A stretch of DNA of 64,000 bases, taken from assembly GCA_050084515.1 (NCBI GenBank), contig CM114275.1, positions 13,330,001-13,394,000 on the forward strand, written 5' to 3'. The position numbers were made by a program, and so were the translations under genes. The stretch is from Blasia pusilla (Eukaryota; Marchantiophyta; Marchantiopsida; Blasiales). Positions 22,016-32,439 of this stretch are shown here, piece after piece; within the stretch, counting starts at the first letter, position 1, and every line of letters begins with the position of its first letter. A model generated the notes under the pieces. The model saw only the letters and a program-made list of their open reading frames with translations, did not search any database and was not told the origin of the DNA.

Positions 22016-22265
22016 TTTTGCCGGAAATGCCTCCACCTATGTCCACGACGAATTCCTTGATCAATCGCCTTGCTGATGTCGAGATGGGAGCTCGAATTGT
22101 CCCGCTATCGCTCGGTCGAACCGTCTCGCTCTCGTTCCCTCCTATCAACGCGCGATGTGTCGCCGTGTGAAATGCCCCTTCGTATCTGATCAGCTGCTGC
22201 GCGGGAGAGTGAGGAGTAAGGAATGAAGATCGCGAAATGAGAAACCGGAAATGAGCGATTTCTGC

Positions 22266-22275
22266 CCTATTTATA
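22266..22275 (-). promoter_or_regulatory. TATA box of ParB/methyltransferase gene (copy 2)
   Basis: The minus strand reads TATAAATAGG, 250 bp upstream of ATG 22,015. Sequence and position are shared with 5,131-5,140 in copy 1. Confidence 0.55.
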
Positions 22276-22364
22276 CTTTTCTAGCCGTTGGGCTGACCGT
22301 TGGGTCCCGTCGTCCTTTCGACGGCGACGTGCCGGATGTTACGGAAGTCCGGAAGTGAAAAATT

Positions 22365-23080
22365 GCAACCCGTCGGAGTCCGACAGGTTGCACGGCTCCG
22401 CCATCCTGGGTAAGTCGCCACGTGCGCGAGCAACCCGTCGGAGACCGACGGGTTGAGCGGCTTCGTCGTCTTTGGAAAAGAACGCGAGGTACCCGCGCAA
22501 CCCGTCGGAGACCGACATGTTGCGCGCCTCCGCCATCCTGGGTACGTGCGCGAGCAACCCGTCGGAGACCAACGGGTTGAGCGCCTCCGTCGTCTTCGGA
22601 AAACAACGCGAGGTACCCGTGCAACCCATCGGAGACCGACATGTTGCGCGCCTCCGCCATGTTTGGGACGGGAACGGGATGTATCTTGGGCAATCCGTCG
22701 GAGACCGTTGGGTTGCACGCTTCCCTCATCAAAGGTTAAAAACGAGGGCTTCCCGTGCAAGTCGTCGGAGTCTGGCTGGCTGCACCACAAGGCGAGGCCC
22801 TTACGCAACCCGTTGGAGGGCGACGGGTTGCACGCCTCGCCGTCTTTGGGCTAAAAGGCGAGGCACCCGCGGAACTCGTCGGGAACTGACGGTTTGCACG
22901 CCTCTGGCATCTTCGGGCAAGAAGGATCGGTATCCGAGCAACTCGTCGGAGAGCGACGAGTTGCTCGCTTTGACAATGTTTAGCAGAAGCGTGCAACCCG
23001 TCCGATGCCAACGGGTTGGAGGCTTCGGTTAGCTTCGGGTAATTTTTGAGTTACCAGGACTCTGACGGGTACCAAGTGTG
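22365..23080. repeat. Periodic palindrome array in the divergent promoter (copy 2)
   Basis: Eleven palindromes start near 22,365, 22,430, 22,497, 22,554, 22,621, 22,690, 22,757, 22,805, 22,870, 22,938 and 22,993. Most steps are 65-69 bp; three are 48-57 bp. Spacers also repeat (CGCCTCCGCCATCCTGGGTA and CGCGAGGTACCCG alternate), giving a higher-order unit of about 125-135 bp. Orthologous in position to 4,664-5,025. Confidence 0.85.
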
Positions 23081-23214
23081 ATGCGCAACCCTTTGCTTCC
23101 CAAATCCGGTAACATATTGCAACAGAATTGAATGTGTTACAGAATTGGATCCATTGTGTCAGAGAATGTCACCCACCGAATTCATCTTGTCAGTAAAAAT
23201 CTGTCACTATTCAC

Positions 23215-23226
23215 TATAAATTAAAT
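23215..23226 (+). promoter_or_regulatory. TATA-like element, transposase side (copy 2)
   Basis: TATAAATTAAAT about 55-60 bp upstream of ATG 23,279, followed by the ATTCTC hexamer run (23,227-23,252). Matches the copy 1 element at 4,224-4,235. Confidence 0.45.
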
Positions 23227-23278
23227 ATTCTCATTCTCATTCTCATTCTCAGTCTCCTCCCGTTGGAATCTTCTTGGA

Positions 23279-24995
23279 ATGGATAATTATGTTAAGCTCA
23301 CTTGTGGTCGTTATCCGCGGCCCTTCCTCAATCGGAAATCATTCGACCCCAAGCTCGTGAGTCTTTCATAGTAGTGGATGAAAATTTTCTGTCTGTTCGA
23401 TTTCTTCTTCAAATTGGAACCATCTTTGTATCCAAAGATGTTAGGATGGACGGTACGGAAGACATAATAGGTGAGACGGTCCAGCCAGTGACCTCAGACC
23501 GTAAAGTATGGAATCTCCTATCTCTACCAAATGGTCAATACAGAGTTTACGGCCCGCCCCTCGACCGCCTTTGTTTCCCAAGTAGACGGTCTAGAATTTC
23601 CTAGTGCTCCGAGCTCACGTTTGCAACTCCAAGCTCTGCAGATCCGGCCGACTCCAACCGACGCCAGTAACAATATTGTTTTTCCTGAAGAGATTCGGAT
23701 GTTATCAACCTCAGTGGATCTGCTTCGGACACCAATCAGGCCCTCTCGTCCGCCTACTCGTTCCTCTTGCGAGTATCGGCAATAGTTTGCTTTCGTCTCG
23801 GCCTTGAAAATGTTCAAGCACATTCTTGTCGACCACCGCCGCCCCACGCACGATGGTAATTGCATTTTTGAGTTGCCTCCACTTGCGGCTCTGCTCAAAA
23901 GAAGGATGGAGGACGCTGAAGGGTATGGGGAGAAAAGTCCGATTGTCATCGATGGTGAAAGGCTTCAACGGACCAGTGCTTCAATTCCAGATGGTCCTTG
24001 GATTGTCTCCCCCGCCAATGCGTGGGAGCCTTGGAGTGTAGAAGTCCAGCATGCCCGTATCTAGAGCGCAACGGGCGAGTCAATACGTCGCAATTCCCTC
24101 CCAAGAATGCAGAAACTCCATACGAGGTCGGTGCCACCATACCGCCGGGAGGCCATCGATGTCCTCATTGTCGCATCGCTCTTCGTTGGAGCGTTCATAC
24201 ATATTTTTCATTGTGGAGCGTGTCCATGTTGGCTACACTATTTTTCATTGACACATCAAGGAGGATGTGGCGAAGAAAGACCGAGGGCTCCACGCCGAGT
24301 ATACAACGACATCACAAAGGACAAGGTCGATTGAGGTTGGAAAATCTCCCACACTCATCCCGCGGATACGATGAAATGGATGCCATTCAAAGACACATCA
24401 AGGAGGATGATGGCCTAAGTCTTCAAAATGTAGTCCGAGTGGGTCGAATGAGGGAAGGGAAGATCTTCCCGGGTAAGCTTTGTTCAAAGCCGGATGGTTG
24501 ACTATGGGTGCTCACGTTTATGACCATGTAGAGAAGGGACTCAAATTTATATTTTTCTGTGAAGTAAAGGCAGAAGACGTTGGCAGTTTGAAGATGTGTT
24601 GGTTACTCTTATTGGAGGTGGTGAAAGAAAACAAAAGGCCACCTCCGGAAATTTATGGGTTCATGGTGGACAATGCACAACCTGGGTGGATTGCTATCCG
24701 GGAAGTGTTCTGGGGTGGAGAGGTTCAACCGGAGAGGGAAAGGTCGGATGCTTTCCATTGGCAACGATGTGACCGGTACACCAAATCTTGCATCAAGGAG
24801 AATAAGAGGACAGAGCATGTCACTCTACTCCAACGCTGCAAGGACAGCAAAACCTTGAAGCAGGCCATGGAATGCCAAGAAGAACTTCATGGGTGGTGGA
24901 GGAAGCATGCGATTGAGGGGAATTACAAAGAGTTGTGCTCTTGGTTGAGTTGGTGGACTGTACGTATGAGACAATGGGAAAACTTCATGCGGCAG
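23279..24995 (+). pseudogene. MULE transposase, first exon (copy 2)
   Basis: Opens at ATG 23,279 (MDNYVKLTCG) and is frameshifted within the first 15 codons, then several more times. The core is clean from 24,480: GWLTMGAHVYDHVEKG, FFCEVKAEDVGSLK, FMVDNAQPGWIAIREVF and RSDAFHWQRCDRY, then ELHGWWRKHAIEGNY and LCSWLSWW. Relative to copy 1 the segment between the zinc cluster and the core is shortened and scrambled (24,250-24,480). It ends at a GTGAGT donor at 24,996. Divergent partner: exon 1 at 20,831-22,015. Confidence 0.6.
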
Positions 24996-25455
24996 GTGAG
25001 TTCACTATTTTGTCTTGTCAAGCTCACGCTGAGAATTTTTTGTAAAGTTGTAGCTCAGGGTGAGAAGCGTGGGAATTATATGGATTTCAAACCCAAGAAA
25101 CCAAGCAAGTTGTCGGATGCGACGGGTTGCCCGAGTGTGCAACCCGACGGAAATCGACGGGTTGCCCAAGGGTGCAACCCGACGGAAACCGACGGGTTGC
25201 ATCCTGATGTTTGGTGCAACCCGTCGGGACCCGACGGGTCACAGAGTCGTTCATGGGATGCCTCGGCCTTGCAACCCGTCGGGTTCCGACGGGTTGCAGT
25301 AGGTGGGTATAAGGTTACAACACGTCCGGACCCGACGGGTCGTAGAGTCGTTCATGGGATGCCTCGGGCCTGCAACCCGTCTGGTTCCGACATGTCTCTT
25401 ATTTCTTTGACTCCTGAGTTATTTTCGTTCCCTTCTAACATTTCCGTCGTTGCAC
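24996..25455 (+). repeat. Transposase intron with palindromes (copy 2)
   Basis: Palindromes cluster from 25,105 to 25,395, including a perfect 27-mer at 25,271-25,297. A duplicated segment (GTCGTTCATGGGATGCCTCG) occurs near 25,245 and 25,347. The acceptor reads TTGCAC where copy 3 has TTGCAG, so this copy has probably lost splicing. Confidence 0.7.
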
Positions 25456-26085
25456 GGATTGAACGTTCATGAAAATGCCCTCTGCCCCAACACAAGTGGA
25501 GCAGAAAGTGTTCATTCCTCTTGGAGGTCGTCACAAGCATGCCAACGAATTTCACTTGTGGAGGCATGCCAACAAGACCAGGCAAGAGCAATGCTACGAT
25601 TTTAAAGATCCCATATCTTTCTCACAAAAGACATAACAAAAGGAAAAGGGCCGTCGATCTACGAGCTCTATGTCGTATGGTGAGATCTCGGTGATGTAAA
25701 ATTGTATGTCGAAGCCTTCAACCGTGCGTGCGAACTCCACTCGAGCAAGACGCATACACATAGGTGGGGATATTTGTGGCGGGTTTCAAGACGTCCCATA
25801 CAGATGGTGGTAGAGCAGTCCGAACGAGACTCGTGGAGACGAAATAAGTATCTTGACTTCAGGCAGGTGAAGAGGCAGCATCGAGGAACGAATCCGGTGA
25901 TTGATTTGGATGAGAAAATAACACTGCCCAGGTATTCGGGGACCCCGGACACGTCCCAAATCCGTGATGGAGTTACTTCTCCAAAATCAGTGAATGTTTT
26001 ATTTCAAAAGCCCTCAGTTGCTGGAAGTTTGCAACATCCTGTCACTGGGGTGGTTCAACAATATGGGATTCGAGTAATGGAGGTG
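25456..26085 (+). pseudogene. MULE transposase, start of second exon (copy 2, truncated)
   Basis: Matches the first 600 bp of the second exon in copy 3 (62,360-62,986, minus): ASHIFLTK, ELYVVW, MVVEQSERDSWR, YLDFRQVKRQHRGTNPVIDL, PRYSGTPD, SVNVLFQKPSVAGS. It stops abruptly at 26,085 after VQQYGIR, where LINE sequence begins. The SWIM part is not in this orientation. Confidence 0.6.
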
Positions 26086-27066
26086 GATCATCTGCCTTCT
26101 CTCGTTGTATCTTAACAAAATCCTCCACCACCCTCTCGAAGTTCTGCTCTTTAAGGGATGTCCGAGCGGGCTTCCTGCCTAACTCCTTGTAATGGCCTTC
26201 CAACACATGTCGGATCTGTTTAGCTGTGGTCACCATTCCACCTTCTTTTCTCTTCAAGGCCTTTACGTCGTTTTTGTCCCTCGCCTTGCTCAATTTCTAC
26301 GCTTCCATCCAGAACTTTTTCTGATTCTCAGTGAAATTCTTATTGATGGATGAGTATGTGGCTTGGTTCATTTTCTTCTTGTGCATGCGCACGAGAAGAC
26401 GGGTTTCCTTGCGTAGGGCCACATACGTGTGGTCACATACGCTTCCCTTTGTTTGGAAATGGCTGCCTTGAGTTCCAAGGACCACCATTTGACGACTCTG
26501 CCGCATATTATCAATTTCCTGCCGACAGCAATCTCGGCGGCATCTGTCACTCCACGCTCCCACCATGCCAGCATCATGTCCACAGTTGTTCTTGTGAACC
26601 CAAAGGTCTTGACGGTAGATTCAATGAAAGTGTCAAATGCCAAGAGATTTTCTTCCAACTTGCCAATGTACACCTTCTTGTTGCCCTCATCTTGGAAGTC
26701 CTCTATCCTCCATTTCTTGATCACTCTCTTCACTGGTTTGGTCGAGCATTTTAGCCTTTGCTGCAACTCTGTCGGACCAATGAATGATCTGATCTTCCAA
26801 TGTCTGTCGCATCCACTGTGATCTTCCCACTGCGTGTGTAGAGTTCCTCATCCACAGCTATGTAGTCCACAATGGAGCTTTCATTCTCCTTGAAGTTGAC
26901 CCTAGTCCAAGCCGGGGATCCCACCTTATGCCTATCATTAAGTGCCATCACTTGAAGTTCCCTCAACATCGTGATCAGCCGTGTGCCATTGCCATTCACT
27001 CTCACATCTCCAAACATCCCGACCTCCGCTTGGGGATCAGTGCCTTGCCCCACCCAGATGTTGAAG
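26086..27066 (-). pseudogene. LINE ORF2 fragment (endonuclease end and linker)
   Basis: The minus strand reads MALNDRHKVGSPAWTRVNF, SSIVDYIAVDEEL and ATDIGRSDHSLV, the final motifs of the apurinic-like endonuclease of non-LTR retrotransposons. It continues after a frameshift (26,766) into the linker KWWSLELKAAISKQREAY, NFTENQKKFWMEA and KRKEGGMVTTAKQIRHVLEG that normally leads to the reverse transcriptase. The reverse transcriptase is absent. This is a truncated, dead LINE lodged at the breakpoint between two MULE fragments. Confidence 0.7.
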
Positions 27067-28461
27067 GAGGTGCGGTAAGAGGAGAGGAAGAGAGGAGAGA
27101 GGAAACTACCTTCAACCGAAATAGATACTTTTTTTTTAAGAGAGTTTCTGTTGGGTTGAAGAGAGGAAACTTTTTGTTTGAATTTTTTTGCACTTTTTTC
27201 TTCATATATTGAGCTGTCCCACAATTTCTTTTTCCTCTTCCATATTTTGGCAACCCCTCTGAGTATGAGGAGATGCAAATTGCACAAAATTTAGAAAATT
27301 GAAAAATCAGTGGAATCATAAGTGTGGAACCAATCACTTTTTCCATCCAAGGTTTGGAAAAAATCTATCATTTGCCCCGGGCTGAATAGAGTTCAAGCTC
27401 AAAGTGAAGGTTGAGGAAAAATAAAAGTACAATATAAAACCTCATTTTGCATCCTCAAAGTGGTTTGTTTAAAATACTTCGCACTTCTTTGAGGGACAAA
27501 ATTGGTTGGTGGATTCCTACTCCTACTTCCGACTCTCTTAAAACTACCAGCAACACATAGTACATGTGCTCACAAGGGAAATACCTTTTGCCACTTGTCT
27601 CTCTTTGGACAAAGTCATCACATGAACATGTGGGAAAGCAACAGATGTGCACCACATACACCCCTGTGACACTTGAATTTACAGTGTTGTTCCTGACCCA
27701 ATACATCCTTCCTATTCCATTGCCACTCAAGACATCTTTCGTGGCAATGATCTCCATTTTTTCCTCCCGAGCTGCTGCAATTCGCTTTGCTCTCTCCACC
27801 GTTGGCCTGCACATTCTGTTTCTCTTCACCCCATTTCTAGACTCAAACAGAAATAATGGATTGAGATCATCCACCTTCTCCGGGTACATGTTGACATCAA
27901 TCTTGGGTTGAATACGAAATGGGAAGGTCTCTGTAATGCAAACATGCTCCGAACTTCCCCCGTCTACGAGTCTGAAACCGGCACTTGTAAGATTGTCCAC
28001 TTCATCTTGAGTGCAGTTCGTGCCTTCGGCAATGGGCCAAATCGTGGGGGTATTCTCGGGAGCTCCAATGGCAGCCGGATAAGACTTCCGGAAAGCGCAA
28101 GATTCATTTGGGTAGAAGAAGTACTTCAATTGATCCCCGGTCCTCGTGAAACGATCAAAGGTTTTGAGTCCCCAAAACCCAGGCAGAGGTCGTCTAGTCC
28201 TTGTACAGTTCTTATTTAGGAAAGTGCCGCATGCTCTCCTAATGCCATTAGATCCTGCCCTGCAGATGGGTCCACGTCCTGGGTTGCTCCGAGATATATG
28301 CCACCGTTTTAGGTTGCAATCCACCTCCATTACGGAATCCCATATTGTTGAACCACCCAGTGACAGGATGTTGCAAACTTCCAGCAACGGAGGGCTTTTG
28401 AAATAAAACATTCACTGAATCACAGAAAAGTTTGGAAAAGTAACTCCATCACAGTAGGCTT
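27067..28461 (-). pseudogene. MULE SWIM-side fragment (inverted relative to copy 2)
   Basis: The minus-strand ORF 28,411-27,455 carries a SWIM zinc finger: CCFPTCSCDDF, then FPCEHMYYV (CxC...CxH), typical of MULE transposase C-termini. Upstream are ERAKRIAAAREEKMEIIATK and TRRPLPGFWGLKTFDRFTR. Its outer end at 27,069 (GGTGCGGTAAGAGGAGAGG on the plus strand) is the candidate SWIM-side terminal repeat, shared with 61,090. Bases 28,319-28,461 repeat 25,970-26,085 in inverted orientation. It is better preserved than the copy at 61,499. Confidence 0.65.
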
Positions 28462-28489
28462 GATTCATTGCCCAAAGCTGCTGCACTTG

Positions 28490-28741
28490 TAAGTAACGTC
28501 TATTGGGGATCCCAATCAAATAAAGTAGATTGTGTGGTGAAGAGTTTCTTGGTTGACACTTGGAAGTTCCGCACAAACACGTTGTTTGGTCAGCACTCAC
28601 ACTATATGAGAGTGTCTCCTTCCTCTCATATGGTACCTTCTTCACTTGCTTCTCTCTCTAACCCCATCCCAGTCTCAAGCACCGTCCAACCAGGGTGCGG
28701 GGTCTATGGTCGCAAGGCTATGACAGGCACTACTTAATGAG

Positions 28742-28746
<5 letters not shown>
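28490..28746. repeat. Interspersed repeat ending in TC microsatellite (copy b)
   Basis: Near-identical to 12,386-12,656 and in the same orientation, again running into a dinucleotide tract. Confidence 0.65.

Positions 28747-28837
<91 letters not shown>
28747..28837. repeat. (TC)n microsatellite
   Basis: About 45 uninterrupted TC units following the interspersed repeat. Confidence 0.97.
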
Positions 28838-28838
<1 letters not shown>

Positions 28839-30032
28839 GTGCTGACCATAAAGTGTTGGTGCAGAGATTCAAGTGTTATAATTTTTGGTGGTTGTTAGAG
28901 CTTTGAGCTTCTCTAGATTGCATCAGAGTGATGGAGGGTGTTTCTTTCCAACCAATGGTTCAAAACAACTCAGGGTACTTTTTGTCTAGATTAAGGAGCC
29001 TTCCTTTTGAAGTGAAGGTCAAGATCTTTACCATGAGCAGGCCTACTAGTCTCTTGGACCGTATCCTTGCCCTCCCACAATCTGCAAGGGCAAACATTTG
29101 TTACTTTCATGCTTACTCTGACCGTTATTGGACCCCAAATAGGTGACAAAGGTAGAGTAGGAATTGGCTTTTCCGCTTAGAAGATCGCCACGTGTATGTG
29201 CGATTTGTAGACATTGTTATGTGGAGGGAGGATAGAGGAGCACTATTAGCATGGCTAATGCTTGGGGTCACCCGCAAAGTCACTCTTCATATCTGTCATG
29301 ATGCAGGGGGGATTCACCCTAGGGAGGATCATCCCATTGTTAGGAAGGCACGAGCCATCATTGAATATGCGCGTTCTACTGGTGGCCACACGGTAGAGGT
29401 TATTCTTGAGTATTGTAATACTTGGGAATATGTAACCTCGGGGGGCTTAGTATGCATTTGCTCAAGTCGTAGAACAAGTTCTGGGAAGGTTTGCATATAA
29501 TGCCTAAACATATGCCATGATGGTGCAGTATGGCAATGAGTCAGATCCGTTGCCTAACTTGAGGCCCTTCATATGGCAGACGGATAACATTTGTAATTGT
29601 AAACATGAAGACACTAAGAGGATCCATTTTTTGCCAATCATTGATTGAGTCACCGTTATTTGTCTTCATTGATGGAATTGGGCTTATTTTGAGGGGGCAT
29701 GGTGTGTGTACACTCTTGACCTTGGAAGATAAAATACGCTAATACGTGGATGTATGCAGCCAAATAATTAATAAGAACTTATGATTTCTGTAGAAACAAT
29801 TGTTTCTTAAGCTACTTAACTTTAACTTGTTCTATGTACTGGTACCAAAGGATTGACTATTGGAAATCCGAGTATCGTGAAGGCTATAGGTAACCTCCAC
29901 ATCCAATGACATCCATTTTTTTACCTTTTTTTATGCTTGAATCATGGACATTATAGATCTATTAAATTTCTACACCTAATAGTAATCTTATTGTCTTTTG
30001 TCTCATCATGTAGGAGTAACCAACGTACAAGG
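28838..30032 (+). other. Unassigned ORFs upstream of the PHD gene
   Basis: 28,928-29,146 (LSRLRSLPFEVKVKIFTMSR) and 29,192-29,500 (ALLAWLMLGVTRKVTLHICH, VRKARAIIEYARSTGGHTVE) could be exons of one decayed plus-strand gene. I do not recognise them. They may be upstream exons of the PHD gene or part of the neighbouring CACTA element. Confidence 0.3.
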
Positions 30033-30689
30033 ATGGCGCGCCCAAAATACCAGGCCAAGAAAACCTCCGAGGTGAGCACTTATGCACCATATAGTGCACT
30101 GCAGGTTCTGCAGGAGGCAACCCACATTTGTGCAATCTGTGATGATGGGGAAGACCTGGTTGTTTGCCAGGAGCCTTGTGCCAGACACTTCCACGCAACT
30201 GCAGAATCAGCGGGGGCTATAGAGAACTCTTGTCCAGGGGTCAACCTCCCACCAAACCATAAGGGGAGCTGGTTGTGCCAGGATTGTGTGAAGCAAATGG
30301 CCAAGTGTGCCAAGTGTGGTCTAGAGGGGAGTTTTGCAGAGAGCGAGGATTCTGGGGTTCGTGTGAGAAAGTGCCCAGATACCTTTTGTGTGAGGTTTTT
30401 CTTCTTTACTTGTTTGCCTACGGGAGTGGAGTCTTGCTCCATGCATTATTTCCTTGAATGCCATAAGCATGATGAGGAGTTGTGGGAGGACATGGTCTAT
30501 TGCCCTAGGTGCCCCATTGCATGGCATTGGACTTGCTTGAAGAAGACTATGAGCAAGGGTTATGCATGCGATCCGATTACATATGACCATGCTACATATG
30601 GTGAGGATAGGTGGTGGTTCTATTGCCACCAGCACAAAGTTGATCCCACACTTCAGACTCCTTTGAGAGATCATATTTCATGGATGTGA
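30033..30689 (+). CDS. EDM2-like tandem PHD-finger protein
   Basis: Open from ATG 30,033 (MARPKYQAKKTSE) for 218 codons. Cys/His pairs fit the atypical multi-PHD module of plant ENHANCED DOWNY MILDEW 2: CAICDDGEDLVVCQEPCARH followed by FHATAE, LPPNHKGSWLCQDC, KCAKCGLEGSF, YCPRCPIAWHWTCLKK, and a closing FYCHQHKVDP and TPLRDHISW that resembles the family's GTPIRDHIKF end. EDM2 proteins read histone marks and control transposon silencing and transcript processing; that role is known for the family, not shown here. A likely AG acceptor (CATGTAG) lies just upstream, so more N-terminal exons are possible. The next plus-strand ORFs may belong to the same gene. Confidence 0.6.
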   Translation: MARPKYQAKKTSEVSTYAPYSALQVLQEATHICAICDDGEDLVVCQEPCARHFHATAESAGAIENSCPGVNLPPNHKGSWLCQDCVKQMAKCAKCGLEGSFAESEDSGVRVRKCPDTFCVRFFFFTCLPTGVESCSMHYFLECHKHDEELWEDMVYCPRCPIAWHWTCLKKTMSKGYACDPITYDHATYGEDRWWFYCHQHKVDPTLQTPLRDHISWM

Positions 30690-31115
30690 TTTTCACGTAG
30701 GCGGATGAGAGATTCGTGTGTGAACAGAATTCCGTGGCCTTTTTTTATCGATGGTGCAGGGTAGCCACTTCTGATGTAAAGAGGGTCGAGGCTCTAAACA
30801 TGCTTACTAGGTAGGTGGTATGACTTCATGGAAAGACTCGTAATTACCTACCCTCTCATTTTGAGAATTCCAATCTTTTGAAATTTTGATCGAACGGCCA
30901 TAATTGCGAAACTATATAATATCAAGTTTTATATCGACGTTATGCAGTTTTTTTGTTATGGAAGAATGAAATGTAATCATGGTGGTTTCTAAAAGACTCT
31001 TGTGATTAAGCTCTTGATTAGGATGTCTCTGGTTGCAGGTGGAATTGTGTAGTCATTTGTCATCCATTGCCATATCCAATCATGCAAGTATAGCTTTAGA
31101 GCTAGGTAGTCCATC

Positions 31116-31661
31116 ATGGAAAACCATTGGCAACACAGTACCAAAATGAGAATTGTTGAGCTTCCCCCACTCCCAAGTGGCGGTGTCTCTAAAGTGTTCA
31201 TGTGTCATGAGACCTCACTCGGATGCGCATCGGGTACGATGCCAACCTCTCTTTTTGTAGGGATTGTAGCTTGCATCATGGCCTCCCTTGAATTGCCCCA
31301 TGATGAATGGTGTCGGCTTAAGACAATCTTTGTGAAATTGGGTAGCAGAGAGACTGATTGTCTCCATGACGCCACACATGGCATTTCTGGGAATTGTGTA
31401 AGAGTTTTGGAGAATTTCAGATGGACCATCCTGAATTCCCAGAGGAATGAACGGGATGTTAAATATGTCCACATAGATTGGTTGTCCTTGTCCATCCAGG
31501 ATGAAAGATTGCATGACCCTGACGACCATGATCTATTCCAGAGTAAATCAAGCTCGGTGGCTATTCTGAGGGAAAAGATATTGTATTGGAAGAATGTGAG
31601 GGAAGGGAAACCACTCCCAACTGGTCCGCCACCCACTCCACATCCAACCATGTTTGGTTGA
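31116..31661 (+). CDS. Unassigned ORF downstream of the PHD ORF
   Basis: 181 codons: NHWQHSTKMRIVELPPLPSG, VFMCHETSLGCASGTMPTS, LFVGIVACIMASLELPH, YVHIDWLSLSIQDERLHDP. I recognise no domain. Its first 80 codons recur, decayed, in the terminal region of three MULE copies (1,380-1,560 minus; 11,425-11,658 minus; 15,740-15,870 plus). It may be an exon of the PHD/BRCT gene from which the MULE captured sequence. Confidence 0.4.
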   Translation: MENHWQHSTKMRIVELPPLPSGGVSKVFMCHETSLGCASGTMPTSLFVGIVACIMASLELPHDEWCRLKTIFVKLGSRETDCLHDATHGISGNCVRVLENFRWTILNSQRNERDVKYVHIDWLSLSIQDERLHDPDDHDLFQSKSSSVAILREKILYWKNVREGKPLPTGPPPTPHPTMFG

Positions 31662-31712
31662 GTGAGGGTAGTATTTGTCCCTAACAATATATCTCAATGG
31701 AGGTTGACATAG

Positions 31713-32075
31713 ATGAAGAGAAAAATTCTAGAATGTGGTGGGCATGTGGATGACATGGTGGATAGGAATACCACCCACTTGATTTGCCAATCCTTTTCCA
31801 AAGCATGTAGACATCATGGAAAGACATTGATTCATTTGTGGGTGTCATCTCAAGGTCTGTATGTGCTTCATTACAACTGGGTCAAAGAATCCATTGAATT
31901 GGGGCACTTGGTAGAAAGTAGTCCACATGACTTGATTGGAAACAAGCCAATGAAACAGCCGTATCGAATCAACCATGTCTCTGGAGACATGGGGGAGCTT
32001 ACAGATGAGTGGCAAACCATAGATGACGAAGAAACAGATTCCACCAGTTTGGATAGTTACGAAAGTAGTGCATAG
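31713..32075 (+). CDS. BRCT-domain ORF
   Basis: 121 codons. KRKILECGGHVDDMVDRNTT then HLICQSFSKA, and VLHYNWVKESIELGHLVESS, match the BRCT pattern of a glycine pair, a T-H-L-I strand and a tryptophan helix followed by G.L. BRCT domains mediate phospho-peptide or protein contacts in repair and chromatin proteins. It lies 50 bp after the preceding ORF on the same strand. The N-terminal part of the domain may be in the previous exon. The gene could be host-derived or CACTA cargo. Confidence 0.55.
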   Translation: MKRKILECGGHVDDMVDRNTTHLICQSFSKACRHHGKTLIHLWVSSQGLYVLHYNWVKESIELGHLVESSPHDLIGNKPMKQPYRINHVSGDMGELTDEWQTIDDEETDSTSLDSYESSA

Positions 32076-32439
32076 ACCGTGTACTAAGACATGTCTTTTT
32101 GTATTCAATGTGGGTTCCGTCTCACTGATTTTGCCTCAATACCAGGTTGCTTGAATATGTCCACATGCAATGACTACATTCCAGGTTGGCCAATCGAATG
32201 TATAAAGGTGGGGAATATCAGCAACCTCGCGCACTTTTGTTACCATCCTATAAGTTTGTAAACAAAATTTTTTTATGGTTGATAGTGAAGTTTGGTATCT
32301 TTAGGGTTTCATGGATGTCCCACCTAGCCCTCCCTACTAGGGGCACCCATAGGCAATCCTCCACACCGCTTCGGACCTAGAACAAGCAGGTTACCATTAC
32401 AACATCCAGAACGGATCAGAGTGATTCCAAACTTTGGGA

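Noticed and set aside
22271-22854. Overlapping ORFs in several frames with repeated Asn-Pro-Ser-Asp-Gly-Leu and Arg-Arg-Ser-Pro-Thr-Gly peptides
   Set aside because: These are the palindrome array read in different frames and on both strands; there is no codon-level conservation between copies.
22365-22993. CRISPR-like array (palindromic repeats with regular spacers)
   Set aside because: Spacers are themselves repeated, repeats are degenerate, there are no cas genes and the context is eukaryotic; it is a promoter minisatellite.
28832-28842. TAGTG as a CACTA element terminus
   Set aside because: No matching CACTA terminus or 3-bp target duplication was found at the other end; five bases alone are not evidence.
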